Shown: in pieces, positions 7,615 to 14,568 of the stretch
Position numbering within the stretch: position 1 is the first letter of the stretch
Layout: every line of letters starts with the position of its first letter
NCBI GenBank assembly: GCA_003402735.1
Contig: QQNE01000007.1
Coordinates: 1-64,000 of the forward strand
Source of the DNA: Verrucomicrobiota bacterium
Lineage (GTDB): Bacteria > Verrucomicrobiota > Verrucomicrobiia > Verrucomicrobiales > DEV007
Length of the DNA: 64,000 nucleotides
Reading direction: 5' to 3'
The notes under the pieces: model-generated
Seen by the model: only the letters and a program-made list of their open reading frames with translations
The model's database searches: none
What the model was told of the DNA's origin: nothing
Made by a program: the position numbers and the translations under genes

Positions 7615-9378
7615 ATGAAAGCTAAGCTCGCATGTCGGTTTCGTTTTGCATTATTGGCCGGGCTGTGCTGGATCGCCGGAGCCAGCGCTCAGGAATTCGG
7701 TCCGCTTCCCAAATACACATTGGCCCAGGTCGGCACCGGACCCGCCTTGTTGATCGGCGTGGGAGATTATGACGGTGCCGGATCGGTCTTCGGACGGTTG
7801 GAGGGAATCGGCAAGGACTTGGAGGCCATCGAGGCCACGGTGCGCAAACTGGGTTGGAAGGAGGTCACGGTGTTGCGGGATCCGACGAGAGATAAGATGC
7901 GGGAGGCGGTGGACAGCTTCGGGGCCAGAGCGAAAGACTCTCCCGGCGCGAGTTTCTTTTACTTCAGTGGGCACGGCGTCTTGCAGAACCGACTGAATTA
8001 CATGATCCCGGCCCGGGCTCAGGTGCGCACCCGCGAGCACTTGGCGGACTATGCCATTCCAGTGGAAGATGTGCTCGGCTTTCTCGAGAATGAGGGCAGT
8101 GGTCCTGCGTTGGTCTTCATCGATGCCTGCCGCAACAACGATCTGCCGGCCGGGGGCAAATACGGGGGCGCGAATCTTCTCTTGAGCCGAAGAAACGGCC
8201 TCTTCATCGGCTACGCCACGGCTGAAGGAGAGATCTCCAATATGACCGAGAAGGGCAGCTTTTTCACCCGGAGTTTGGCTCATCGGCTCCTCACGCCGGG
8301 AGAAAGTTTGGACAATCTCTACGGAGGGATCATCGAGGACGTGGAGGCGCAATCGAAAGCGATGAAGGCGGAAGCGATTCAGCCACCGGAAAAGCTGAGC
8401 GCCTTGCGCATCATCCTCGAAATGGTCCCGGGCGGTGAATCCCCGGAAATGGCCCGCTTGCGTGCGGAGGTGGAGAGACTGCGGAAGGAGCAAGGGAGTG
8501 GACAGACGGTGGCCATGGTGAAAGCCACGCCCTTAGACCCAACGCTGTTGCCCAATAGCAATCCACAAATCACCACTGCGACGGCAAAAGCTCCCTTCAC
8601 CAATCCCCTCGGCATGAAATTCGTGCCGGTGCCGGGGACGAAGATCCTCATGAGCATTTGGGAGACGCGGGTGCGGGATTTCCGGGCGTTTCGTGCCGAC
8701 ACGGAGGGAGAATCGGATCATCCCGTGGTGGAGGTGAGCTGGGAAGATGCCCAAGCCTTCTGCCAGTGGCTGAGCCGCCGGGAAGGGAAGACCTACCGGC
8801 TGCCGACGGATCATGAGTGGAGCCTCGCGGTGGGGATTGGTGGCTGGGAAAACGCCACGGCCAGCCCGGCGGACAAGGATGGGGTGATCGAGGGCGTGTA
8901 TCCCTGGGGAACCACGTGGCCGCCGCCGAATGGAGCGGGGAATTATGACTCCAGCTTCAACTGCGACCGATTTGACGGCACCGCACCTGTCGGTTCGTTT
9001 GCCGCCAATCCGTTAGGGCTTTTCGATCTCGGCGGGAATGTTTGGGAGTGGTGTGAGGATTGGTATCAAAGCGGCCAAACTCTTCGTGTTCTGCGTGGTG
9101 GTTCGTGGTGCAACTCTACGGTGATCAGTCTCCGGTCTTCGCGCCGCAACCGCGACGCTCCGACGTTTCGGTACGACGACATCGGGTTTCGGGTTGTGTT
9201 GGAGTTGGGGAGTGGCGGCAAGGCGTCCAGCATTTGGGGATTTGGCCTGATGCCAGGTGGGGACACGCTCTGCCTGGCCCGTGCGCCCCGGTCCAGGGTG
9301 AATTGGACACCTAACCCGCCGTCCCCGGCCCCGGAACCTGCCGGGGAAAAGACGCGATCCAGCCGGGTGGCCGCGTAA
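7615..9378 (+). CDS. Caspase-like/FGE-fold protein, DGR target 1
   Basis: 587 residues. Signal peptide (cleavage near ASA-Q, residue 26); caspase-like C14 domain about 40-265 with His in FFYFSGHGV and Cys in VFIDACRNN; short coiled stretch EMARLRAEVERLRKEQ; then a formylglycine-generating-enzyme/SUMF1 C-lectin fold about 325-535 (NPLGMKFVPVPG, YRLPTDHEWSLA, GNVWEWCEDWY, LRGGSW, GFRVVLELG). The DGR variable region covers about residues 490-535. Unlike target 2, no stop follows GSGG; the frame runs 53 codons further into a proline-rich tail of no known type. A secreted diversified binding domain fused to a protease-like domain fits recognition of variable ligands at the cell surface; that role is inferred. 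Confidence 0.9.
   Translation: MKAKLACRFRFALLAGLCWIAGASAQEFGPLPKYTLAQVGTGPALLIGVGDYDGAGSVFGRLEGIGKDLEAIEATVRKLGWKEVTVLRDPTRDKMREAVDSFGARAKDSPGASFFYFSGHGVLQNRLNYMIPARAQVRTREHLADYAIPVEDVLGFLENEGSGPALVFIDACRNNDLPAGGKYGGANLLLSRRNGLFIGYATAEGEISNMTEKGSFFTRSLAHRLLTPGESLDNLYGGIIEDVEAQSKAMKAEAIQPPEKLSALRIILEMVPGGESPEMARLRAEVERLRKEQGSGQTVAMVKATPLDPTLLPNSNPQITTATAKAPFTNPLGMKFVPVPGTKILMSIWETRVRDFRAFRADTEGESDHPVVEVSWEDAQAFCQWLSRREGKTYRLPTDHEWSLAVGIGGWENATASPADKDGVIEGVYPWGTTWPPPNGAGNYDSSFNCDRFDGTAPVGSFAANPLGLFDLGGNVWEWCEDWYQSGQTLRVLRGGSWCNSTVISLRSSRRNRDAPTFRYDDIGFRVVLELGSGGKASSIWGFGLMPGGDTLCLARAPRSRVNWTPNPPSPAPEPAGEKTRSSRVAA
9084..9219 (+). other. DGR variable region VR1
   Basis: 136 bp at the 3' end of the FGE domain. 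It matches VR2 (11173-11308, opposite strand) perfectly over the first 25 and last 36 bp, but differs at 25 of the 75 bp between. Nineteen of the 25 differing sites have A in one of the two copies, and invariant core codons such as CTC, CGG, TCG and CGC contain no A. This is the footprint of A-directed mutagenic homing. The differing codons are consistent with AAC/AAT-rich template codons. Confidence 0.9.
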
Positions 9379-9396
9379 GGATGCAAGTCCCGAACG

Positions 9397-9753
9397 TCAC
9401 CCGGCTTGGCCCTTTTCCCGTTTCAGCCAAGCTCCCGCCATCCGCCCCACCTCATCGATCAACCGGTTCGCGTGGAGACACTGCGCCCCACTGATCCACG
9501 ACCGCTTCTCCACGATCCGCCAGAATACCCGCATCAGTTCCAAGATGAGGTTCAACTCCCGGAGATGCTCCCGCCGCTCCTCCACCGAGGAGGCAAACCG
9601 CGCCCGGGTGATCCGTTCCAGGGCGTCCAGACACAGATTGTCCAACCTCTGCCCGAAGGTATGGCGCTGTCCCTTGGGAAAGTCGGCCGTCCGGCCCAGC
9701 GTCCACTCCGTGAGTTCGACGGCAGCGGTGTGAATCGGCGGCGGGTCACTCAC
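9397..9753 (-). CDS. avd: DGR accessory variability determinant, Avd-like four-helix bundle protein
   Basis: 118 residues, mostly helical. It shows the bacterial Avd pattern: FPKGQRHTFGQRL near residue 25, a central leucine-rich helix with LILELMRVFWRI, and a C-terminal EVGRMAGAWLKREK. In known DGRs Avd is a basic pentamer that binds the reverse transcriptase and template RNA and is needed for cDNA synthesis. It converges on target 1 (18 bp between stops) and overlaps the preceding 73-residue ORF by 4 bp. Being on the opposite strand to the RT is unusual, since avd and RT are normally co-directional, and could reflect local inversion. Family assignment is by motif recognition. Confidence 0.82.
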   Translation of the reverse strand: MSDPPPIHTAAVELTEWTLGRTADFPKGQRHTFGQRLDNLCLDALERITRARFASSVEERREHLRELNLILELMRVFWRIVEKRSWISGAQCLHANRLIDEVGRMAGAWLKREKGQAG

Positions 9754-9971
9754 ATGACCGGCTTTTCTTCGCTCAATCCAATTCCGCTGATAAGAAGTCC
9801 CGGAAGGATGAATTCCCGCCCATCATCCGTGTAGATCGAAACGCGACTCCGGTTGGGGTAGACGTGCGCATGGTCCACTGTCGGCACCGGGTATTCGCGT
9901 CCGTCCGTCGTGTAAATCACGAAGGGAACAAAGGGAACAGCCGTTAGGCGATCACGAATGTCGTTGGTCAT
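9750..9971 (-). CDS. Small conserved-type protein of unknown function coupled to avd
   Basis: 73 residues, beta-rich: MTNDIRDRL..PFVPFVIYTTDGREYPVP..VDHAHVYPN..VSIYTDDGREF. The pattern of two short DGR-containing beta hairpins with a VPxxDH-like segment resembles a small uncharacterised family common in Planctomycetota and Verrucomicrobiota; I know no function. Its stop overlaps the avd start by 4 bp (ATGA-type), so the two are probably translationally coupled. Its start is only 50 bp from the RT start on the other strand, so both transcripts probably originate from that short divergent spacer or from inside each other's 5' ends. Confidence 0.6.
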   Translation of the reverse strand: MTNDIRDRLTAVPFVPFVIYTTDGREYPVPTVDHAHVYPNRSRVSIYTDDGREFILPGLLISGIGLSEEKPVM

Positions 9972-10021
9972 TGTGCTCCATGATAGCGCGATGCCCTCGA
10001 CCAGGCAATCACTCTCACACC

Positions 10022-11173
10022 ATGAACCGCCGCCAACTCCGCGCCCGCTGCAGCTTGGAATCCCTGTGCAGCGAGTCGAACCTCCTCCTGGCTGCGGACA
10101 AAGCCCGCAAGCACAAATCCCGGCGCCCCGATGTGGAGAGGTGGTGGTTGGTGAGGGAACGGGAGATCAACCGTTTGCGCTCCGAACTCCTGGCGGAGAC
10201 CTGGCGTCCATCGGGTTACCGGTTCTTCACCATTCACGAGCCGAAACGCCGTCTCATTGCGGCTGCTCCGTTTGCGGACAGGGTGGTTCATCACGCGCTG
10301 TGCAACGTCATGCAACCGCTTCTGGAACGCCGCTTCGTCGCTCGCAGCTTTTCCTGCCAGATCGGCAAAGGCACCTCCGCCGCCCGGGAGGTCTGCCGGG
10401 AACTCACGAACCGGCACGCCTTCGTCCTGAAGTGTGACATCCATAAGTTCTTCCCCAGCATCGATCACACGATCCTTCGCGAAAAACTGTCCCGGGAGAT
10501 CCGTTGCCCGGGTGTGCTTCGCCTCATCGGCCATCTCTTGGCCAGTCATGTCACGGATCCGTGGGACATCCCGCCGTCCTTCTTTGCCGGTGATGACTTG
10601 ATCGACGCCGCTTGTCGCCCTCGCGGCTTGCCCATTGGAAATCTCACCAGCCAGCTCTGGGGAAACTTCTTTCTCGATTCCCTGGATCACTGGATCACCG
10701 AGACCGAACGGCACGGAGCCTATCTGCGCTACACGGATGACTTCCTGCTCTTTGGAAACGACAAAGACCGGCTTTGGGAGTTGCGGGCAGAAATCGTGCG
10801 GAAACTGGCGGACATTCGCCTCAGGCTGGCCGTTCCCAAGAGCCGCCTTCTGGCCACTCGGGAGGGTGTTCCATTTTGCGGGTTCCGCTTCCTCCCCGGT
10901 CTGCGTCCCCGGATTCTGGGGGCGACCAAACGCCGCTTCGAAACCCGCCGCCACCGGCTTTACCGAACCGGGATGCCCATGCGAGAAATCGGCCTGCGAG
11001 TCTTCGCGTGGTATCAGTTCAGCCGGGAAGCGAACTCGGAGGGTTTGCGCCGTAGCTATTGCGGCTGGCCACTGAACGGCAGGCAGCGAAAACGGCGAAA
11101 AAAATTCCGTCCGCTTCGCGGAGGGAAAAGGGCCTGGCGGCCCAGTAAAAGAGAAGAGGGTAAAGAATCCTAG
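10022..11173 (+). CDS. Diversity-generating retroelement reverse transcriptase
   Basis: 383 residues from the ATG at 10022; the track's TTG at 9971 is less likely. RT motifs in order: RLIAAAPFADRVVHHALCNV, catalytic Asp in LKCDIHKFFPSIDH, the DGR-diagnostic LPIGNLTSQ (group II introns have QGxxxSP), catalytic YTDD in LRYTDDFLLF, then GVPFCGFRFLP. There is no maturase, endonuclease or retron msr/msd signal. It makes mutagenised cDNA from template RNA for transfer into the variable regions. The final 30 residues are very basic (RQRKRRKKFRPLR) and lie over a terminator-like sequence for the facing gene; its TAG overlaps target 2's TAG within CTAG. No template repeat is visible beside it. Confidence 0.92.
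   Translation: MNRRQLRARCSLESLCSESNLLLAADKARKHKSRRPDVERWWLVREREINRLRSELLAETWRPSGYRFFTIHEPKRRLIAAAPFADRVVHHALCNVMQPLLERRFVARSFSCQIGKGTSAAREVCRELTNRHAFVLKCDIHKFFPSIDHTILREKLSREIRCPGVLRLIGHLLASHVTDPWDIPPSFFAGDDLIDAACRPRGLPIGNLTSQLWGNFFLDSLDHWITETERHGAYLRYTDDFLLFGNDKDRLWELRAEIVRKLADIRLRLAVPKSRLLATREGVPFCGFRFLPGLRPRILGATKRRFETRRHRLYRTGMPMREIGLRVFAWYQFSREANSEGLRRSYCGWPLNGRQRKRRKKFRPLRGGKRAWRPSKREEGKES
11098..11122 (-). terminator. Possible Rho-independent terminator for DGR target 2
   Basis: On the minus strand, a hairpin TCCGC-GAA-GCGGA (11110-11122) is followed after a few bases by a run of seven T. It is about 50 bp past the target 2 stop and lies inside the 3' end of the RT gene. A second hairpin, GGGCC-GCCA-GGCCC (11130-11143), precedes it. 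Confidence 0.45.
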
Positions 11174-12813
11174 CCGCCACTCCCCAACTCCAACACAACC
11201 CGAAACCCGCCGTCGACGCTCCGATACGAAGGAGTGACGAAGTCGCGGTTCGATGACCGGAGATAGAACTCCGTACTGAGGAACCACGAACCACCACGCA
11301 GAACACGATATTGGTTACCACCTCCGTCATCAAAACCGCGTTTCTTGAAGTCCGCGACGACATCGGCGTCATTCATGGAGTCCCGATACCAATCCTGGCA
11401 CCACTCAAAGACATTCCCGCCCAGATCGTAAAAGCCGAAGCGGTTCTCCTGATAACTGGCGACGGTGGCGGTGCGCTCGGCGCCGTCGTTGTAACCCGGA
11501 GTGATCTCTTTCCAATTGGCCTTTGGGAGCGTCTTGATGAGCGACTGGTCAAAGTAGTTCCCGCTCACCTTGCTGAGATCGTTGCCCCACGGATATTTGC
11601 CCACGCTGCCCACGGCCAGGGACCATTCCGCATCGGTGGGCAGGCGGTAAGCGAGGCCTTTTTCGGCGACTTGGGCACTGAGCCAGGCGCAGAAAGCATT
11701 GGCCTCATCCCAGCTCACGCAAACCACGGGGTGATCCCCGGTTTGGGAGAAGCCGGGGTTTTCCCAGGAGGCGGAGCTATCCAGTTCCCACGAGGTTTTG
11801 TCGCCTCCCTCCGCTGTCTTATTGACCTTGTAGACATACGCTCCACCGGTCTGCCGATAGTTGGAGGCGGAGGCGAAGGCACGGAAATCACGGACCCGAG
11901 TTTCGGTGCGGCACAGAAGGACGCCGGGTTTTCCGGGCAGTGGGATGAACTCCAGCCCCAGGGAGTTGACGAACGGGGCGTCCTTGGTGGTGGCGCGGAC
12001 GCGATCGGCGAGGGTGAGAGGCGGTGAAGGCGGCGGGTTTGGAGCATTGCCCGCGACGAAACGGTGTTCATTCAACAAAGAGCCGTAGGCGAAGGGGAGT
12101 TGCCGTTTGTTGGTGGCTCCATAGACCTCTGCGGCGACGCGTCGCAGCAATTCTTCGAACGTGCCGGGTTGGCGGATCTCCCGAGCCAGGATTCCGGTGA
12201 AGATGGAGTTTTTGCTGGCACTGAGAGGAGCCAAGGAGACGGTACCGTGTTTGGTGGCATACCAGACGAGGGTTTCCGGGGCTTCGACCTTGATTTCTCC
12301 CAGTCCCTTGGCCCGAAAGCCTGCGATCTTGGCGGCGGGTTCGCCCGGAAGCAGGGTGCCCGGATCGCGGCAGGCATCCAGGATGACCACCCGCAGGCTG
12401 GCCTGGGTGCCTTCCAGGAGGTTCAAGACATCGGAAAGAGCCACGGCTTGGCGTTTGACCTGGCTGGTGTATTCAGCGTTGAACTCCACGGGGAGGAGGT
12501 AGTTCACCCCATCGGTCTCCATCCCGTGGCCGGAATAGTAGACAAAGGCCTCGTCTTGTGAACCGAGCGTGGCGCTGAACTCGTGGAGCAGGGCATCGAT
12601 TCGATCCGCCGAGAGATTGGTGTAAGCCTGGTTCCCGTGGATCGAGACGCCGATGGCGCGGAAGGATTCCACCATGCTGGCGGCATCGACGGTGCAGGCA
12701 TCGAGACGTTGCAAGGTGGTGTAAGCGGCATTGCCGATGACCAGGGCGCGTCGTTCGGCGAAAGCAGCGCTGAGGAAGGTTAGGAGAATGAGAGAAAGTT
12801 TGAGCAGGTGCAT
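11170..12813 (-). CDS. Caspase-like/FGE-fold protein, DGR target 2
   Basis: 547 residues from the ATG at 12813, which begins a good signal peptide (MHLLKLSLILLTFLSAAFA); the track's longer start adds 27 non-signal residues. Caspase-like domain about 20-260 with His in VYYSGHGME and Cys in VVILDACRDP, closely similar to the 5112-6950 protein. FGE/SUMF1 fold about 300-547: NSLGLEFIPLPGKPG, YRLPTDAEWSLA, GNVFEWCQDWY, LRGGSW. The last 45 residues are VR2 and the protein stops directly after GSGG. It is 77 bp downstream of the GxxExxY gene on the same strand. Its FGE part resembles target 1, but its caspase part is closer to 5112-6950, suggesting domain shuffling. Confidence 0.9.
   Translation of the reverse strand: MHLLKLSLILLTFLSAAFAERRALVIGNAAYTTLQRLDACTVDAASMVESFRAIGVSIHGNQAYTNLSADRIDALLHEFSATLGSQDEAFVYYSGHGMETDGVNYLLPVEFNAEYTSQVKRQAVALSDVLNLLEGTQASLRVVILDACRDPGTLLPGEPAAKIAGFRAKGLGEIKVEAPETLVWYATKHGTVSLAPLSASKNSIFTGILAREIRQPGTFEELLRRVAAEVYGATNKRQLPFAYGSLLNEHRFVAGNAPNPPPSPPLTLADRVRATTKDAPFVNSLGLEFIPLPGKPGVLLCRTETRVRDFRAFASASNYRQTGGAYVYKVNKTAEGGDKTSWELDSSASWENPGFSQTGDHPVVCVSWDEANAFCAWLSAQVAEKGLAYRLPTDAEWSLAVGSVGKYPWGNDLSKVSGNYFDQSLIKTLPKANWKEITPGYNDGAERTATVASYQENRFGFYDLGGNVFEWCQDWYRDSMNDADVVADFKKRGFDDGGGNQYRVLRGGSWFLSTEFYLRSSNRDFVTPSYRSVDGGFRVVLELGSGG
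11173..11308 (-). other. DGR variable region VR2
   Basis: 136 bp, inverted relative to VR1. The first 25 bp (TCGTGTTCTGCG..) and last 36 bp (GGGTTTCGGG..GGCGGC) are identical to VR1, while 25 core positions differ and the homology stops exactly at the TAG here versus AAG in target 1. Such perfect flanks in two otherwise diverged genes point to recent copying from one template. Confidence 0.9.
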
Positions 12814-12890
12814 GATCGGGAGCGGTGAGACGGGTAGAGAGTAGCGGAGTTTGCTGCCGTTGGAAAGTCCCGCTTCTGCCATTGGGGGTG

Positions 12891-13310
12891 TCAAGACGAG
12901 ACTGCGTCCTCCGCCGACGATTCCGCAGGCGGGTCGGTCGTGAGCACCAGGCGCTTGGTTTCCAAGGAAGCGGCCCCAAAGTTCAGGAGCAAGCCCGTCT
13001 GAAGTCCCGATGCCTTCAGGTAATGGATGACCTGCGCTTCCTCAATTCCGGTGAGGCGTTGCAGGGCTTTGAGTTCCACCAAGACACGGCCATAGCACAC
13101 ATAATCCGCACGGTAGCTGGCGATGAGCAACCGGCCGCGATACCGGATGGGCAGGGGAAACTCCCGCTCATAGGGGATTGCAGTGGCTACAAACTCATGC
13201 TCAAGGGCTTCCTGGTAGACAGGTTCCAGAAATCCATGGCCCAAGTGACGGTGAACGGTCATGGCAGCTCCGATGATGGCGTAAGTCAAAGGATCGCGGG
13301 AAAAGGTCAT
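12891..13310 (-). CDS. GxxExxY family protein
   Basis: 139 residues. The family signature is present as [17 protein letters not shown] near residue 24, followed by ELPL-type strands and a PD-(D/E)xK-like core ([16 protein letters not shown]). Function of the family is not established; a nuclease-like fold is suspected. GxxExxY genes are frequent beside DGRs, variable loci and mobile DNA. It is upstream of and co-directional with DGR target 2. The C-terminal 25 residues ([12 protein letters not shown]..) look disordered. Confidence 0.85.
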   Translation of the reverse strand: MTFSRDPLTYAIIGAAMTVHRHLGHGFLEPVYQEALEHEFVATAIPYEREFPLPIRYRGRLLIASYRADYVCYGRVLVELKALQRLTGIEEAQVIHYLKASGLQTGLLLNFGAASLETKRLVLTTDPPAESSAEDAVSS

Positions 13311-13405
13311 CTGCGTGGGTCAATGTTGAAAATCACCTACCATGCCCAATCAGACGGCGCATCCGCCAATTGTCCGAAAATCCACAGCTACCAACTCAAC
13401 TCTGC

Positions 13406-13600
13406 GAAATCTGCGGATCAATGACTGGGTCATCCACAGATTGCGCCGATTTGCGCAGATTGCTTTCCGGGATTATGTGGACCGAATTCAATCTGCGGAA
13501 ATCTGTGAAATCTGCGGATCAATGACTGGGTCATCCACAGATTGCGCCGATTTGCGCAGATTGCTTTCCGGGATTATGTGGACCGAATTCAATCTACGGA
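13406..13600. repeat. 101-bp direct tandem repeat, about 1.9 copies
   Basis: Copies begin at 13406 and 13507 (gaaatctgcggatcaatg) and are almost identical. Inside each are complementary words (AATCTGCG and CGCAGATT, plus CACAGATTGCGC), so the unit can form stem-loops. The stretch 13311-13705 has no convincing gene; the track's 13342-13611 ORF simply reads through the repeat. Confidence 0.88.
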
Positions 13601-13705
13601 AGCGATCGTGAGGAAATGCATACCCGAAGACGCGCACTTCGGAACGGCCCTGCTTCCGTCAAGAACGGATCTTGCAGGCTGGTGACACGCTGGTAGGCTG
13701 AGGCC

Positions 13706-13993
13706 ATGATCTCCAATACCGCCAGATCCAAGTTTCTCGACGGGGGAAAGGTTCATGCGGCGGTCGTGGATTTCCCGGGCGTGGTCACGTGCGCGGACAA
13801 CTCGGACGCGACCCGGAGGATGGTCCACAGCGCCTTGATAGTCTCGGCGGAGTTGGCTCTCGAGAACGGGGAGGCGCTTCCGCTGCCCGGTCGGAACGAG
13901 AGCGGCTTGGCTGGCGATCTGGATGAACCGGTCCATCTCCTCCTGACGGCAACGAGGAAGGTGATTGAAATGCCGGAATCTAGCGCGGCCTGA
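13706..13993 (+). CDS. HicB-like antitoxin-type protein (orphan)
   Basis: 95 residues. GKVHAAVVDFPGVVTCADNS, followed by a helix (LIVSAELALENGEALP) and a short tail, matches the HicB/RNase H-like antitoxin fold. No HicA partner (about 60 residues, dsRBD-like) lies on either side: upstream is the 101-bp repeat and downstream is the convergent OmpA-like gene. It may be a solitary regulator or the survivor of a degraded toxin-antitoxin pair. Confidence 0.6.
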   Translation: MISNTARSKFLDGGKVHAAVVDFPGVVTCADNSDATRRMVHSALIVSAELALENGEALPLPGRNESGLAGDLDEPVHLLLTATRKVIEMPESSAA

Positions 13994-14046
13994 GGCTAAG
14001 GGGCGTCTGATCCGCTGAAGCGGTGGGGTTCCCGAGACGTTTGGAG

Positions 14047-14568
14047 TCACTCTTCGCGGATCACTTCCACCCGACGGTTCTTCGGTGAGTCTCGAGGCAA
14101 GCCAGGGAGGGGTGCGGATTCACCTTTGCCTCGGGCGGCGAGGCGGCGCTCTGGAATCTCGTAATCCCGGATCAACAGGGTCCGGATGGCCTCGGACCGG
14201 CGCTGCGAAAGGTCTTGGTTGTGGGCGTCATCCCCATCGGCGCTGGCATGGCCGACCAAGGAAACCACGGCATGAACCAGTCGCGGATCCTTGAGAGCTT
14301 CGGCCAAGAGCCGGACTTGCTCTCCAGATTGGGAATTGGCCAACTCAGTGCTGTCGAGCCTGAACTCGATGGCTTCGATGTCGATACGGCGGATTTCCCG
14401 AGCCCGGATTTTCGCCGACTTGGCAGTCATGCCCTTGGGAATGAGAATCTCTTGGTCGAGGGCTTCGACGATTTTTGCGGCCGGAGTTAACGAACGGGAT
14501 TCCTGGGCCAAGCCCATCACGTTGCACCCGAGGGTTATCCCAAGAAAAATGGCAAGCCCGGTTTTCAT
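14047..14568 (-). CDS. OmpA-family protein
   Basis: 173 residues. Signal peptide (MKTGLAIFLGITLGCNVMGLA), then an OmpA/MotB-type peptidoglycan-binding domain: FRLDSTELANSQ, VSLVGHASADGDDAHNQDLSQRR (the NxxLSxxRA pattern) and RRVEVIREE at the end. It probably anchors to peptidoglycan in the periplasm. A lipobox is not clear: the Cys in GCNVMG lies within the signal peptide. It is the last of three overlapping genes (4 bp with the DUF4384 gene), so it probably works with the two upstream DUF4384 proteins. Confidence 0.85.
   Translation of the reverse strand: MKTGLAIFLGITLGCNVMGLAQESRSLTPAAKIVEALDQEILIPKGMTAKSAKIRAREIRRIDIEAIEFRLDSTELANSQSGEQVRLLAEALKDPRLVHAVVSLVGHASADGDDAHNQDLSQRRSEAIRTLLIRDYEIPERRLAARGKGESAPLPGLPRDSPKNRRVEVIREE

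Noticed and set aside
10022-11173. RT as a retron or group II intron
   Set aside because: The IGNLTSQ motif, neighbouring Avd and paired VRs indicate a DGR; there is no maturase/endonuclease domain and no msr/msd-type structure upstream.
11311-12027. 238-residue plus-strand ORF opposite DGR target 2
   Set aside because: Antisense to conserved FGE motifs; no family match.
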